From NCBI GenBank assembly GCA_035556075.1, contig DATMFQ010000011.1, positions 1 through 64,000 of the forward strand: a DNA stretch of 64,000 nt, given 5' to 3'. The stretch is from 73-13 sp035556075 (lineage in GTDB: Bacteria; Actinomycetota; Actinomycetes; Actinomycetales; Microbacteriaceae). Under the pieces are notes generated by a model. It saw only the letters and a list, made by a program, of their open reading frames with translations. It was not told where the DNA came from and did not search any database. A program made the position numbers and the translations under genes. The first letter of the stretch is position 1. Every line of letters starts with the position of its first letter. This document shows positions 1 to 8,258 of this stretch, in pieces.

Positions 1-299
1 GGGCCGAGGTTCGCGCATTCGGCGAGGAGGCCCGCCGTGGCGGCACCGAGCGTCGCGGCGAGCACGATCGTCACGATGATCGACACCACGAGCGCGAGCG
101 CCGAGATGATGATGGCAATGACCCCGGGCACGTTCGACGCGCCGGCCTTCTTCGACTGGACGACCGCGACGATGCCGAGGATGAGCCAGAGCAGCGACAG
201 CGGCGCGACGACGATGGAGCAAACCAGGGCGACGATGCCGAGGGTCTTGCCGGGGACGGCAGCCGACGCTCCGGGCGTCGGGGCGGGCGGAGTGGTCAT
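1..299 (-). CDS. DUF4190-like small membrane protein (3' end cut by window)
   Basis: The start ATG at 299 is preceded by an AAGGAA ribosome site six bases upstream on the minus strand. The visible 99 residues start with a short Pro/Ala/Thr-rich cytosolic stretch, then two hydrophobic membrane segments (about residues 20-46 and 62-90) joined by a short positively charged loop with Ser-Lys-Lys. This layout resembles the DUF4190 family, whose members are small actinobacterial membrane proteins of unknown role. The C-terminus lies outside the window, so length and any extracellular domain cannot be judged. No partner gene is visible; the divergent esterase is about 200 bases away. Confidence 0.6.
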   Translation of the reverse strand, partial: MTTPPAPTPGASAAVPGKTLGIVALVCSIVVAPLSLLWLILGIVAVVQSKKAGASNVPGVIAIIISALALVVSIIVTIVLAATLGAATAGLLAECANLG

Positions 300-373
300 C
301 GGGTTCCTTTCAGCTGAGTTTCGAGCACGAACGGCTCGGCGCTGAGCGTAGCGGTCCCCCGTCTTCACCGCCA

Positions 374-393
374 GCATTCCGCGGGAGGAATGC
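374..393. repeat. Minimal inverted pair GCATTCC/GGAATGC
   Basis: Two perfect 7-base arms (374-380 and 387-393) are separated by a six-base GC-rich loop, in the intergenic space between two divergent genes. The arms are the core of the word GAATGCG, which is strongly enriched across the window. There is no run of T after either arm, so a classical intrinsic terminator is not indicated. Confidence 0.7.
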
Positions 394-508
394 GCGGGCT
401 CCGCCCGGCCCGTCCCCACCGCACGGCGTAGGGTGCCTTGGGACGGACTCGCCGGACCCCGGTGGCCCGACGCCCGTCTGTTCGCACCCGTGACTTTCGA
501 GGAGCCCC

Positions 509-1399
509 ATGACTGAGCCGTCCACCCTCGCCGAGCGCCGCGCCGCATTGGAGGCCCTCGGGACTGACATCGTCCCCGACATGATCGCCGGGTCGATCGC
601 GCTCACGGCGCCGCACATCGACGCGGCGGTCTACGAGGGCGTCACCGTCGAGGCGGACCTCGCGTACGGGACGCACGAACGGCAGGTCCTCGATGTCTAC
701 AGCAACGGGACCACGACCGGGGCGAAGCCCGTGCTCGTCTACGTGCACGGCGGTGGCTTCACGATGGGGGCGAAGTCGAGCGAGCAGACGCCCTTCTTCC
801 GCAACCTCGGGGCCTGGGCCGTGCAGCAGGGCTGGGTCGCGGTCGTCATCAACTACCGGCTCGCCCCCGAGTTCACGTTCCCTTCCGGTGCCGAGGACAT
901 CGCCGCCGCCATCACCTGGATCGTCGAGCACATCGCGTCCTACGGCGGCGACCCGGGCCGCATCTTCCTGAGCGGCCAGTCCGCGGGGGCGATGCACGTC
1001 GCCGACTACGTCGTCGGGCACGGCGGGTACGGCCCGCACGGCCGAGGGCTGCGGGGTGCCGTGCTCATCAGCCCCCTCGTCGACATCGACCGCGCCGCGC
1101 GCTCCGGCCGCTACACCGTCTACTGGGGCGACGACGAGTCGCGCTGGCCGTCGCAGTCGACACTGCCGGGACTCCTCGAAACCGACCTGCCGCTGCTCGT
1201 CACGGTGAGCGAGTATGACGAGTCGCAGTTCCAGTTGCAGGCGGCGCAGTTCACGGCAGCCTGGGCGGAGCGCCACGGCACGTTCCCGCCACTCCACCGG
1301 CTCCATACGCAGAACCACCTCACCTCGGTGTATGCGATCGGCACGCCGTGGGACTCGCTCGGGCCGCTGCTCGGGCGCTTCGTCGCCTCGTACCCCTGA
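509..1399 (+). CDS. Alpha/beta hydrolase, HSL-type esterase
   Basis: A 296-residue cytosolic carboxylesterase-like protein of the hormone-sensitive-lipase (alpha/beta hydrolase fold 3) group, expected to hydrolyse small ester substrates. The oxyanion-hole motif HGGGF is at residues 80-84 and the nucleophile elbow GQSAG at 156-160 (Ser158). Likely acid and base are Asp237 and His270 near the C-terminus. There is no signal peptide. The ATG start has a GAGGAG ribosome site about seven bases upstream. It stands alone, 120 bases before pfkA on the same strand. The natural substrate cannot be inferred. Confidence 0.85.
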   Translation: MTEPSTLAERRAALEALGTDIVPDMIAGSIALTAPHIDAAVYEGVTVEADLAYGTHERQVLDVYSNGTTTGAKPVLVYVHGGGFTMGAKSSEQTPFFRNLGAWAVQQGWVAVVINYRLAPEFTFPSGAEDIAAAITWIVEHIASYGGDPGRIFLSGQSAGAMHVADYVVGHGGYGPHGRGLRGAVLISPLVDIDRAARSGRYTVYWGDDESRWPSQSTLPGLLETDLPLLVTVSEYDESQFQLQAAQFTAAWAERHGTFPPLHRLHTQNHLTSVYAIGTPWDSLGPLLGRFVASYP

Positions 1400-1522
1400 G
1401 CGTCGGGTGCCCCGAGGTCGCCGCACGCCGGTTCCGCGGGCCGCACGCTCCGCATTCCTCGCCCGTACCATCTGCGCCCGGCGCACATCATGCGTGTCGA
1501 GCCGATACACCAGGATTGAGGA

Positions 1523-2548
1523 GTGACGATCGGCATCCTCACCAGCGGCGGCGACTGCCCGGGACTCAACGCGGTCATTCGCTCGATCGTGTTCAAGGGC
1601 GACCGGGTCCACGGCGAGCGCTTCGTCGGCTTCCGCGACGGGTGGCGCGGCGTCGTCGAGGGCGACGCCATGCACCTCGAGCGCAAGGACGTCCAGGGCA
1701 TCGGCAAGCACGGTGGCACGATTCTTGGCACCTCCCGGACGAATGTGTTCGAGGGCGACCCGACCGCGTCGCGAGCGCTCGCGACGCTCGAGCGGTACAA
1801 GATCGACTCGCTCATCGTCATCGGCGGCGAGGGGACCCTCGCGGGGGCAAATGAGCTCGCGGCGCTCGGCGTCAACATCGTCGGGGTACCGAAGACGATC
1901 GACAACGACCTCTCGATGACCGACTATACGTTCGGCTTCGACACCGCCGTCGGGATCGCGACCGAGGCCTTCGACCGGCTGCGCACGACGGGCGACTCGC
2001 ACGGCCGCGCGATGGTGGCCGAGGTCATGGGCCGCCACGTCGGCTGGATCGCGCTCCACTCCGGCATGGCCGCCGGCGCGCACGCGATCCTCATCCCCGA
2101 GCAGCGCACGACGTGGGACGAGCTCGCCGACTGGGTCGAGTCGGCCAGGGGCCGCGGCCGCGCACCGCTCGTCGTCGTCTCCGAGGGCTTCGTCCCCGAA
2201 GGCGGCACGGAGGCGCACTCGGATCAGGGGCTCGACGCATTCGGTCGGCCACGGCTCGGCGGGATCGGCGACATCGTCACCCGCGAGATCGAGACCCGGA
2301 CGGGCATCGAGGCGCGGTGCACCATCCTCGGCCACATCCAGCGCGGTGGCACCCCGAGCGCCTACGACCGGGTGCTCGCCACCCGGTTCGGCATCGCGGC
2401 GGTCGACGCCGCGGTTGGCGGCCAGTTCGGCCGGATGGTGGCGCTGCACGGCACGGAGATCACGCACGTCGCGATCAGCGACGCGGTCGGTCGCCTCAAC
2501 TCGGTCCCGCAGGACCGCTACGCCGAGGCCGCCGTCCTCTTCGGCTGA
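1523..2548 (+). CDS. pfkA: 6-phosphofructokinase
   Basis: Phosphorylates fructose 6-phosphate to the 1,6-bisphosphate in glycolysis. It has 341 residues, the usual PfkA length. The N-terminal phosphate loop TSGGDCPG is at 7-14, GGEGT at 101-105, the catalytic PKTIDND at 123-129 (Asp127 as base) and MGR at 169-171. Gly104 together with Lys124 (E. coli numbering fits directly) is the mixed signature seen in actinobacterial ATP-dependent enzymes; PPi-dependent enzymes usually carry Asp104. The GTG start is chosen because translation begins exactly at the conserved TIGILTSGG strand; an AGGA lies seven bases upstream. Confidence 0.95.
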   Translation: MTIGILTSGGDCPGLNAVIRSIVFKGDRVHGERFVGFRDGWRGVVEGDAMHLERKDVQGIGKHGGTILGTSRTNVFEGDPTASRALATLERYKIDSLIVIGGEGTLAGANELAALGVNIVGVPKTIDNDLSMTDYTFGFDTAVGIATEAFDRLRTTGDSHGRAMVAEVMGRHVGWIALHSGMAAGAHAILIPEQRTTWDELADWVESARGRGRAPLVVVSEGFVPEGGTEAHSDQGLDAFGRPRLGGIGDIVTREIETRTGIEARCTILGHIQRGGTPSAYDRVLATRFGIAAVDAAVGGQFGRMVALHGTEITHVAISDAVGRLNSVPQDRYAEAAVLFG

Positions 2549-2603
2549 CCGGTCCCGCCGCCCCGCCCGGCCCGGCGCACCCGCGGCACGAGCCGCGCGA
2601 CGC

Positions 2604-2828
2604 TCAGTCGTCGTAGAGGAAGGCCCAGGCGACGGCGCCGGCGATGACGACGACGGCGATGCCGCCGCCGATGATCCACGGCACCGGGTCCCGCCGCCAG
2701 GAGGCCCGCACCGTCTCGGGTAGCTGCGCGAGCTGCTTCTTCGGGTTGAGCCGGTCGCCGAGCTCATCAAGCGTCCGGGCGAGCTCCTCGCGGACCTCGC
2801 CCACGCGGGCGGCCTGGTTCTCAGCCAT
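2604..2828 (-). CDS. DUF3618 membrane protein
   Basis: A 74-residue protein with an acidic amphipathic N-terminal half (Arg/Glu-rich helix, residues 5-40), the Asn-Pro-Lys-Lys-Gln patch typical of DUF3618, and one C-terminal membrane segment (about 50-70). It is the last gene of a three-gene leftward cassette and overlaps the preceding holin-family gene by eight bases, so translation is probably coupled. The family is found with Phage_holin_3_6 and YtxH-like proteins in actinobacteria; the cassette is thought to act at the membrane under stress, but no biochemical role is known. Confidence 0.8.
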   Translation of the reverse strand: MAENQAARVGEVREELARTLDELGDRLNPKKQLAQLPETVRASWRRDPVPWIIGGGIAVVVIAGAVAWAFLYDD

Positions 2829-3258
2829 CGGTGTCTCCTACGGTGGTCTCCCGCGGTGCCTCGCCCTTGATCGCGCGGATGTCGTCGGTGATCGATTCGG
2901 CCCGCGACTCGAGGTCCGGACCGGCGGTGCGCAGCCGCAGCACGCCGAGCCAGCCGATGAGCGCCGCAATGATCAGGAGCACGCCGGCGACGATGAGCGC
3001 CGCCGCCCACATCGGCAGCACGAGCGCGAGCGCCGCGACCGCGGCCCAGACGAGGGTGACGATCGCCAGCAGCAGGATGACGAATGCGCCCACAAGCAGG
3101 CCGACACCGAGCGCCGCGCGCTGGGCCGACTTCGCAAGCTCCGCCTTGAGCGCGTCGATCTCCGCGCGCACGAGTTCGCCGAGGAGCCGCGGGATGTCGG
3201 CGAGGAGTTCGGCGAACGAGCGGCGAGCGTGCGCCGGCTTCGGTCCGGTGTCAGTCAC
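2821..3258 (-). CDS. Phage holin family protein (Actinobacteria_holin-X type)
   Basis: 145 residues: an amphipathic N-terminal helix (about 12-45, the RAEIDALKAEL register typical of the family), then two long membrane segments (about 50-75 and 82-107) and a charged C-terminal tail. It belongs to the Phage_holin_3_6 family, which despite the name is mostly chromosomal and not linked to lysis. It is the middle gene of the cassette YtxH-holin-DUF3618, with eight-base overlaps on both sides. No phage genes are nearby. The function is unknown; membrane stress or topology is an inference from the cassette. Confidence 0.8.
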   Translation of the reverse strand: MTDTGPKPAHARRSFAELLADIPRLLGELVRAEIDALKAELAKSAQRAALGVGLLVGAFVILLLAIVTLVWAAVAALALVLPMWAAALIVAGVLLIIAALIGWLGVLRLRTAGPDLESRAESITDDIRAIKGEAPRETTVGDTDG

Positions 3259-3613
3259 CGGCGGCCGCCTTGCCCGCCGACGACGACTTCGCCGACGACG
3301 ACCTGGTCGACCTCGAGCCAGACGACTTCCCGCCCGTCGACTTCGCCGACGACGAGCTCCGGGCCGTGGCGGGCTTCGGGGCGGTCATGCGGTGCACGAC
3401 GTTCCGGGTCCCGGTGCTGACGATCTCAGCGAGGTCCTCGAGCTTGTCATTCGCGAATGCGACGGACCGGTCGACCTGGTGCTGGACGCGCGGGTCCTCC
3501 CAGAATTCCTTCGTGCACTTCGCGACCTTCTCGTACGGGCCGCGACCGGCTCGTGACCCGAGGAGGAAGCCGATGCCGACTCCGGCCGCGAGGATGATGA
3601 GCTTGCCGTTCAT
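3251..3613 (-). CDS. YtxH-like membrane-anchored protein
   Basis: 120 residues: an N-terminal membrane segment with the glycine-rich GIGFLLGSRAGR motif (residues 13-24) typical of YtxH-type general stress proteins, a charged central helix, and a long low-complexity Ser/Lys/Thr tail rich in AKSS repeats. It is the first gene of the leftward three-gene cassette. A GGAGAA ribosome site precedes the ATG. The tail is likely disordered and may bind DNA or the cell wall, which is speculation. Confidence 0.7.
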   Translation of the reverse strand: MNGKLIILAAGVGIGFLLGSRAGRGPYEKVAKCTKEFWEDPRVQHQVDRSVAFANDKLEDLAEIVSTGTRNVVHRMTAPKPATARSSSSAKSTGGKSSGSRSTRSSSAKSSSAGKAAAGD

Positions 3614-3715
3614 GCGTTCTCCAATGCCTCTGCGTCTCGTGGGGTCCGAGCCTACTCCGTACCGGTGTATGCCGCTACAGGAATACGGCTCCGTCAGCCC
3701 GCCTCGGCCCGCCGT

Positions 3716-5701
3716 TCACCAGATGGCCACCCGCTCCTGCTCATCGAGCCAGAGCGCATCCGCCTCGGTGACGTCGAAGGCCGCATAGTACGCGTCGATG
3801 TTGCGGACGATCTGGTTGCAGCGGAATTCGCTCGGCGAGTGCGGGTCGATCGCGAGCAGCCGGATGACCTCCTCGTCGCGGCCCTTCTGCTGCCACGCCT
3901 GCGCCCAGGAGAGGAAGAACCGTTGCGCCGCGGTGAGCCCGTCGATCACCGGCGCGGTGTCCGGCGTGAGCCCGTGCCGCTCGAGGTGGACGCCGTACGC
4001 CTTCCACGCGATGCTCAAGCCTCCGAGATCGCCGATATTCTCACCGATCGTGAGCGCGCCATTGACGTGGTGACCCGCCTCGGGGTCGAGCTGCGCGGGC
4101 ACGAGCGCCTCGTACTGCGCGATGAGCGAGCCGGTGCGCGCCTCAAAGGCGGTACGGTCCTCCACGGTCCACCAGTCCGTGAGGCGACCCTCGCCGTCGA
4201 AGCGCGATCCCTGGTCATCGAAGCCGTGCCCGATCTCGTGGCCGATGACGGCCCCGATCGCACCATAGTTCGTCGCGGCGTCGCGGTCCTCTCCGAAGAA
4301 CGGCGGCTGCAGGATCGCCGCGGGGAAGACGATCTCGTTGAAGCCGGGGTTGTAGTACGCATTGACCGTCTGGGGTGTCATGAACCACTCGTCCCGGTCG
4401 ATCGGCCGCCCGAGCTTGCCGATCTCACGGCGGAACTCGAACTCCGACACCGCCGCCGCATTCGCGATGACGTCGTCGGGCGAGATCTCGAGGTCCGAGT
4501 AGTCGCGCCACTTGACGGGATAGCCGATCTTCGGTGTGAAGCGGTCGAGCTTGTCGAGCGCGCGCTGCCGTGTCTCGGGCCCCATCCATTCGAGCCCGGT
4601 GATGGAGCGGCGGTACGCCTCGATGAGGTCGGCGACGAGCTCGTCCATCGCCGCCTTCGCCGTCGGCGGGAAGTGCCGCTCGACGTAGACGCGCCCGACG
4701 GCCTCGCCGAGCGCGCCCTCGACGAGCGTGACGCCGCGCTTCCACCGGGCGCGGATCTCCGGCGTACCGGTCAGGGTGCGGCCGTAGAAGTCGAAGTTCG
4801 CTTCGACGAATGCGCTCGACAGCAGCGAAGCACTCGAGCGGATGACGCCGAACCGCAGCCAGTCGCGCCACGCCTCGAGCCGGTCGTCCGTGAAGAGGGC
4901 CGCGACGCCAGTGAAGAAACTCGGCTGTGAGAGCACGAGCTCGGCGGTGTGCGCGGGGGTGAGCCCGACCGCGTCGCGCCAGGCCTCGAGCGGGAAGCCG
5001 GGGGCAAGCTCGAGCAGCTCGTCCCACGTCCGCAGGTTGTAGGTCTTCTGCGCGTCGCGCGAGGCGACGTTGTCCCAGTGCTGGGCCGCGATCTCGTGCT
5101 CGAGCGCGACGATGCGGTCGGCGCGGGCGTCCGGCTCGTCGAGTCCGGCGAGGCGCAAGAGGCGCTCGACGAATGCGCGGTACTCACCACGGATCTCCGC
5201 GAACTTCTCCTCCCGGTAGTACGACTCATCGGGCAGCCCGAGCCCACCCTGCATCGCGATGATGATGTAGCGCTCGGGGTCGCCGGGGTCATTGTCGATG
5301 TAGGAGCGCATGATGCCGGGGGCCCCGCCACGCTCGAGGCGCCCAATCGCCGCGCCGAGCGACGCCACCGAGTCGACCGCGTCGACCTGTGCGAGGAGCG
5401 GCGCCAGCGGCGCGGCTCCGCGCGCCTCGATCTCCGCCTCCGCCATGAATGAGGCGTACAGGTCGCCGGCCTTCCGCGCGTCGGTGCCGGGCTCGGCGCC
5501 CTGCGACTCGATGATGATCGCCTGGATCGCCGCCTCCGCCTCCTCGTGGAGCACATGGAAGGCGCCGTACCGCGCCTTGTCGGCTGGGAGCTCGGTGCGG
5601 TCGATCCACTTGCCGTTGACGTGACGGAAGAGGTCGTCCTGCGGGCGGACCGCGGGATCGAGCTCGGCGAGGTCGATGCCGGAGGCGAGGGGCGCATTCA
5701 T
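3716..5701 (-). CDS. M13-family zinc metallopeptidase (neprilysin/PepO-like)
   Basis: A 661-residue endopeptidase, close to the usual PepO length. The zinc motif HEIGH, followed by GFDDQG, lies near residue 487, and the third ligand motif ENIGD(LGG) near residue 555. The substrate-binding NAYYNP motif precedes them. There is no signal peptide, which fits cytosolic oligopeptidases of bacterial M13 type. The start ATG is directly preceded by a TAGGCT element six bases upstream and no Shine-Dalgarno, suggesting a leaderless transcript. Expected role: degradation of peptides of up to a few dozen residues. It stands alone between the stress cassette and the DUF559 gene. Confidence 0.92.
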   Translation of the reverse strand: MNAPLASGIDLAELDPAVRPQDDLFRHVNGKWIDRTELPADKARYGAFHVLHEEAEAAIQAIIIESQGAEPGTDARKAGDLYASFMAEAEIEARGAAPLAPLLAQVDAVDSVASLGAAIGRLERGGAPGIMRSYIDNDPGDPERYIIIAMQGGLGLPDESYYREEKFAEIRGEYRAFVERLLRLAGLDEPDARADRIVALEHEIAAQHWDNVASRDAQKTYNLRTWDELLELAPGFPLEAWRDAVGLTPAHTAELVLSQPSFFTGVAALFTDDRLEAWRDWLRFGVIRSSASLLSSAFVEANFDFYGRTLTGTPEIRARWKRGVTLVEGALGEAVGRVYVERHFPPTAKAAMDELVADLIEAYRRSITGLEWMGPETRQRALDKLDRFTPKIGYPVKWRDYSDLEISPDDVIANAAAVSEFEFRREIGKLGRPIDRDEWFMTPQTVNAYYNPGFNEIVFPAAILQPPFFGEDRDAATNYGAIGAVIGHEIGHGFDDQGSRFDGEGRLTDWWTVEDRTAFEARTGSLIAQYEALVPAQLDPEAGHHVNGALTIGENIGDLGGLSIAWKAYGVHLERHGLTPDTAPVIDGLTAAQRFFLSWAQAWQQKGRDEEVIRLLAIDPHSPSEFRCNQIVRNIDAYYAAFDVTEADALWLDEQERVAIW

Positions 5702-5707
5702 GCGGCC

Positions 5708-5713
5708 AGCCTA
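5708..5713 (-). promoter_or_regulatory. Leaderless -10 element of the M13 peptidase gene
   Basis: TAGGCT on the minus strand, six bases before the ATG at 5701, with no ribosome site between. Confidence 0.6.
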
Positions 5714-5774
5714 GGAGGGACGCCTGAAGTGTGCCCCTCCGCCCTCGCCGGCCGCGCAGGCTCGGGAGGGCGAC

Positions 5775-5821
5775 GGCCACTCGGGAGGGCGGATCCGCAT
5801 TCCTCCCCCTCCCGAATGGCC
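5775..5821. repeat. Imperfect inverted repeat downstream of the DUF559 gene
   Basis: Arms 5775-5791 and 5805-5821 pair over 17 positions with two mismatches; the 13-base loop holds the head of a GAGGAATGCG copy (5796-5805, minus orientation). The arm shares the block TCGGGAGGGCGGA with the larger inverted repeat at 6835-6901, so the DUF559 gene lies between two related hairpins. It may end transcription of the leftward gene, but there is no T-run. Confidence 0.65.
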
Positions 5822-5846
5822 CGCGCCCGCCTGACCGCGACCCGCG

Positions 5847-6671
5847 TCACGCCCGGACCCGCCCCCGGTGCAGCCCCTGCGCGAGCGCAAGCATGAGCCG
5901 CGCCTCGGTCGCAGGCCAGGTGTGGACGACATCGCGGTACGCAACGCGGATCACGATGTAGCCCTCGAGCGTCAACCGCGCGTCGTGCTCGAGGTCCTCG
6001 CGGCGCTGGCGCGCGTCACTGTGGAAGGCGTAGCCATCCACCTGCACGACGAGGCGCGCCCCGATCAGGAAGTCGACCCGGTGCCCGAGGAGCTTGACCT
6101 GCTGCTGGTAGGCGACACCAAGTTCTCGGAGCCGGATCGCCACGAGGGTCTCCAGCAGCGAGTCCGCGAGGTCGGTCACCTCGTGTGCGAGTCGGCGCGC
6201 AGCCAGCGGCCGCCACGCGATCCGCCGGCACTGTGCGGCGGTGAGCACGCCCTTCGAGCAGGCCGACTCCCACACGATGAGCGCCTCGTCGTGCGGGAGG
6301 CAGATCGCGACGTGCTCGAGGACGTCGGCCGCCCCGATCACGAGTTCACCGCGGCGGCGCGGGACGAGTGGTGCGGCACGGTGGAGGCGCACCCCGTTAC
6401 GACGGCCCGCCTTCGCGTGACCGGGCACCCAGAGGTGCAGCGCCCGCGGCGGGTGCAGGAGCGCCAGGCCGAGGTGCGCGGCCGCCGTCGCGCACGCGAT
6501 GCGACCGCTCACGCGAGCCGCGGCGAGGAGCTCCGGCGGCGCATTCGCGGTCGCGTACCACGCGCGGTTGAGGCGCAGCGCGCCGAGCCGCCTCGGGTCG
6601 TAGCCAGCCGCGATGAGGTCGGTGCGATGGACGACGCCGCCCCGGGAGGTGATCCAGTCGACGGCGGTCAT
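5847..6671 (-). CDS. AbiEi-like antitoxin N-domain plus DUF559 (Vsr-like) protein
   Basis: 274 residues. The N-terminal about 60 residues (SRGGVVHRTDLIAAGYD and following) form the winged-helix domain seen in AbiEi-family antitoxin proteins; the C-terminal about 100 residues contain the DUF559 motif with HRVDFLIGARLVVQVDGYAFH, related to the very-short-patch-repair endonuclease fold (Asp in VDFLI, the VQVDG strand and a following His). Such proteins are abundant in actinobacteria, often as orphan genes, and are predicted nucleases of unknown function. No toxin partner gene is adjacent, so toxin-antitoxin function is doubtful. It is flanked by related inverted repeats. Confidence 0.75.
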   Translation of the reverse strand: MTAVDWITSRGGVVHRTDLIAAGYDPRRLGALRLNRAWYATANAPPELLAAARVSGRIACATAAAHLGLALLHPPRALHLWVPGHAKAGRRNGVRLHRAAPLVPRRRGELVIGAADVLEHVAICLPHDEALIVWESACSKGVLTAAQCRRIAWRPLAARRLAHEVTDLADSLLETLVAIRLRELGVAYQQQVKLLGHRVDFLIGARLVVQVDGYAFHSDARQRREDLEHDARLTLEGYIVIRVAYRDVVHTWPATEARLMLALAQGLHRGRVRA

Positions 6672-6834
6672 GTGGGAGAGCCTCGCCGGTGTTGCCGCCG
6701 CTTGCGTGGCGTCTGCCCTGGATTGTGGATGACTACGCGCCGATCAGCCCTGTGGAGGAATGCGTTGCCCCGCCGACCGCGGCTGACGCCCGCCCGTCGC
6801 CAGGTCGCCCCGCCACTCGGTCGCCCGGCAGCCC

Positions 6835-6901
6835 GGAGGGTCTGGGCTCTTCGGGAGGGCGGAGCCCACGCCCCGGCCCTCCCGAAGAGCCCAGACCCTC
6901 C
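6835..6901. repeat. Perfect 26-bp inverted repeat in divergent intergenic region
   Basis: Arms 6835-6860 and 6876-6901 are exact reverse complements over 26 bases around a 15-base spacer. It lies between divergently transcribed genes (DUF559 leftward, MFS rightward), so a terminator role is unlikely; it is upstream of both. The inner part of the arm shares TCGGGAGGGCGGA with the repeat at 5775-5821. It would form a cruciform or a very stable hairpin. Confidence 0.85.
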
Positions 6902-6906
6902 CGACC

Positions 6907-6933
6907 CCCAGGCACCCAGGCACCCAGGCACCC
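6907..6933. repeat. Short tandem repeat, unit CCCAGGCA x3
   Basis: Three head-to-tail copies of an eight-base unit sit between the large inverted repeat and the -10 element of the MFS gene. Copy number could vary by slippage; it lies about 15 bases before the promoter hexamer, roughly where a -35 element would be. Confidence 0.6.
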
Positions 6934-6946
6934 CAGCCCCCACGAC

Positions 6947-6952
6947 TACCGT
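6947..6952 (+). promoter_or_regulatory. Leaderless -10 element of the MFS gene
   Basis: TACCGT six bases before the GTG at 6959, with no ribosome site; this decides the start over earlier in-frame ATG codons. Confidence 0.6.
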
Positions 6953-6958
6953 GGTCGC

Positions 6959-8239
6959 GTGAACTCGGTGCGGGGCTGGCGAAACGCCACCTTCGTCGCC
7001 TTCGCGATCATGGGGGTCGCCGTGTCGACGCTCCTCGCCCGGCTCCCAGCGGTCCGCGACCACCTCGACATCGACGCGGGCGCCGTCGGCACGCTGCTCG
7101 CGGGCTTTGCGACGGGCTCGCTCATCGGGCTCGCCTGCTCGGCACCGCTGCTCACCCGGTTTGGGCCAGTCGCGATGTCGCGGCGCACCGTGCCGATCGC
7201 GGGCGGGATGCTCGTGGCCGTCGGCGCGGCGGCGAGCGTGCTCGAGCAGTACTGGGTGACCGTCGCATTCCTCGCCCTGTTTGGTGCGACGCTGAGCCTG
7301 AGCGACGTCGCGATCAACGTCGTCGGCGCCGCCAATGAGCGGGCGCTGCGCAAAACAGTCATGCCCCTCTTCCACGCCGGTTTCTCGATCGGCAGCGTGC
7401 TCGGCGCGGGTGCCGCCGCGGCCGCGGAAGCGATCGACATCCCGGTCTGGGCGCACCTGGCGGTCGGCGGCGCCCTCGTCATCGGCGTCGGGCTCGTCGC
7501 AATCCGGTGGTTCCCGAGCACTTTCCCCGACGCGCCGACCACACCACCGGACAGGGACGAGCGGCGCAACGTCTGGCGTGACCCGCGCACCTACCTCGTC
7601 GGTCTCCTCGTGCTCGGCTTCGGCTACGCGGAAGGATCGGCGACCGACTGGCTGCCGATCGCGCTCGTCGATGACCGCGGCCTCGACCACGCGACCGCGG
7701 CGCTCCTGCTCACTGTCTTCATGGTCGCGATGACGACGATGCGCCTGGCCGGCGGGCCGCTCGTCGACCGGCTCGGCCGCGTGCCGGTGCTGCTCGGCGC
7801 CGCCACGGTCGCGGTCGTCGGCCTCGCCTCGGTCATCTTCATCCCCGATCCCGTCGCGACCGTGGTCGGCGTCGTGCTGTGGGGGCTCGGCAGCGCCCTC
7901 GGCTTCCCGCTCGGCATGTCCGCCGCGGCCGACGATCCGGCGACGGCGACCGCGCGGGTCTCGGCGGTCGCGACCGTGGGCTACTTCGCGTTCCTCGTCG
8001 GGCCGGTCCTCGTCGGGTTCGTCGGCGAGCAGGTCCGCATCCTCAGCGCGCTGACGATCGTGCTCGGGCTGCTCGTCCTGGCCGGTGCCGTGAGCCCGGC
8101 CGCGCGCGAGCGACGCACCGCCCCGACCGTGCTGCGCAACGCATTCCTCGATCCCTCGCTCCCGACGTTGCCGATCGAGGTGATCGGCGACGAGAGGGAC
8201 GAATCGGCTGCCTCGCGTCAGGAGGATCCGTCACCATGA
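6959..8239 (+). CDS. MFS transporter
   Basis: A 426-residue integral membrane protein with about 12 hydrophobic segments in two halves around a cytosolic loop (after about residue 195, containing a Pro/Asp/Arg-rich stretch). The second half carries the family's RLAGGPLVDRLGR motif between segments 8 and 9. The first half has a degenerate counterpart (LLTRFGPVAMSRR). The substrate is unknown. The GTG at 6959 begins the first membrane helix after RGWRNATF; starting further upstream would translate the inverted and tandem repeats. It ends 19 bases before nucS, which has its own promoter inside the gap. Confidence 0.85.
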   Translation: MNSVRGWRNATFVAFAIMGVAVSTLLARLPAVRDHLDIDAGAVGTLLAGFATGSLIGLACSAPLLTRFGPVAMSRRTVPIAGGMLVAVGAAASVLEQYWVTVAFLALFGATLSLSDVAINVVGAANERALRKTVMPLFHAGFSIGSVLGAGAAAAAEAIDIPVWAHLAVGGALVIGVGLVAIRWFPSTFPDAPTTPPDRDERRNVWRDPRTYLVGLLVLGFGYAEGSATDWLPIALVDDRGLDHATAALLLTVFMVAMTTMRLAGGPLVDRLGRVPVLLGAATVAVVGLASVIFIPDPVATVVGVVLWGLGSALGFPLGMSAAADDPATATARVSAVATVGYFAFLVGPVLVGFVGEQVRILSALTIVLGLLVLAGAVSPAARERRTAPTVLRNAFLDPSLPTLPIEVIGDERDESAASRQEDPSP

Positions 8240-8246
8240 CCGCGGG

Positions 8247-8252
8247 TACCGT
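8247..8252 (+). promoter_or_regulatory. Leaderless -10 element of nucS
   Basis: TACCGT six bases before the GTG at 8259, eight bases after the MFS stop codon. Confidence 0.65.
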
Positions 8253-8258
8253 GGAGCG

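Noticed and set aside
365..3010. Long open frame of 881 codons opposite the esterase and pfkA
   Set aside because: Composition is Arg/Pro/Gly-rich without family motifs; it is the antisense of two clear genes and reflects high GC at codon position 3.
5847..6671. Calling the AbiEi/DUF559 gene half of a toxin-antitoxin pair
   Set aside because: No AbiEii-type nucleotidyltransferase gene is adjacent on either side.
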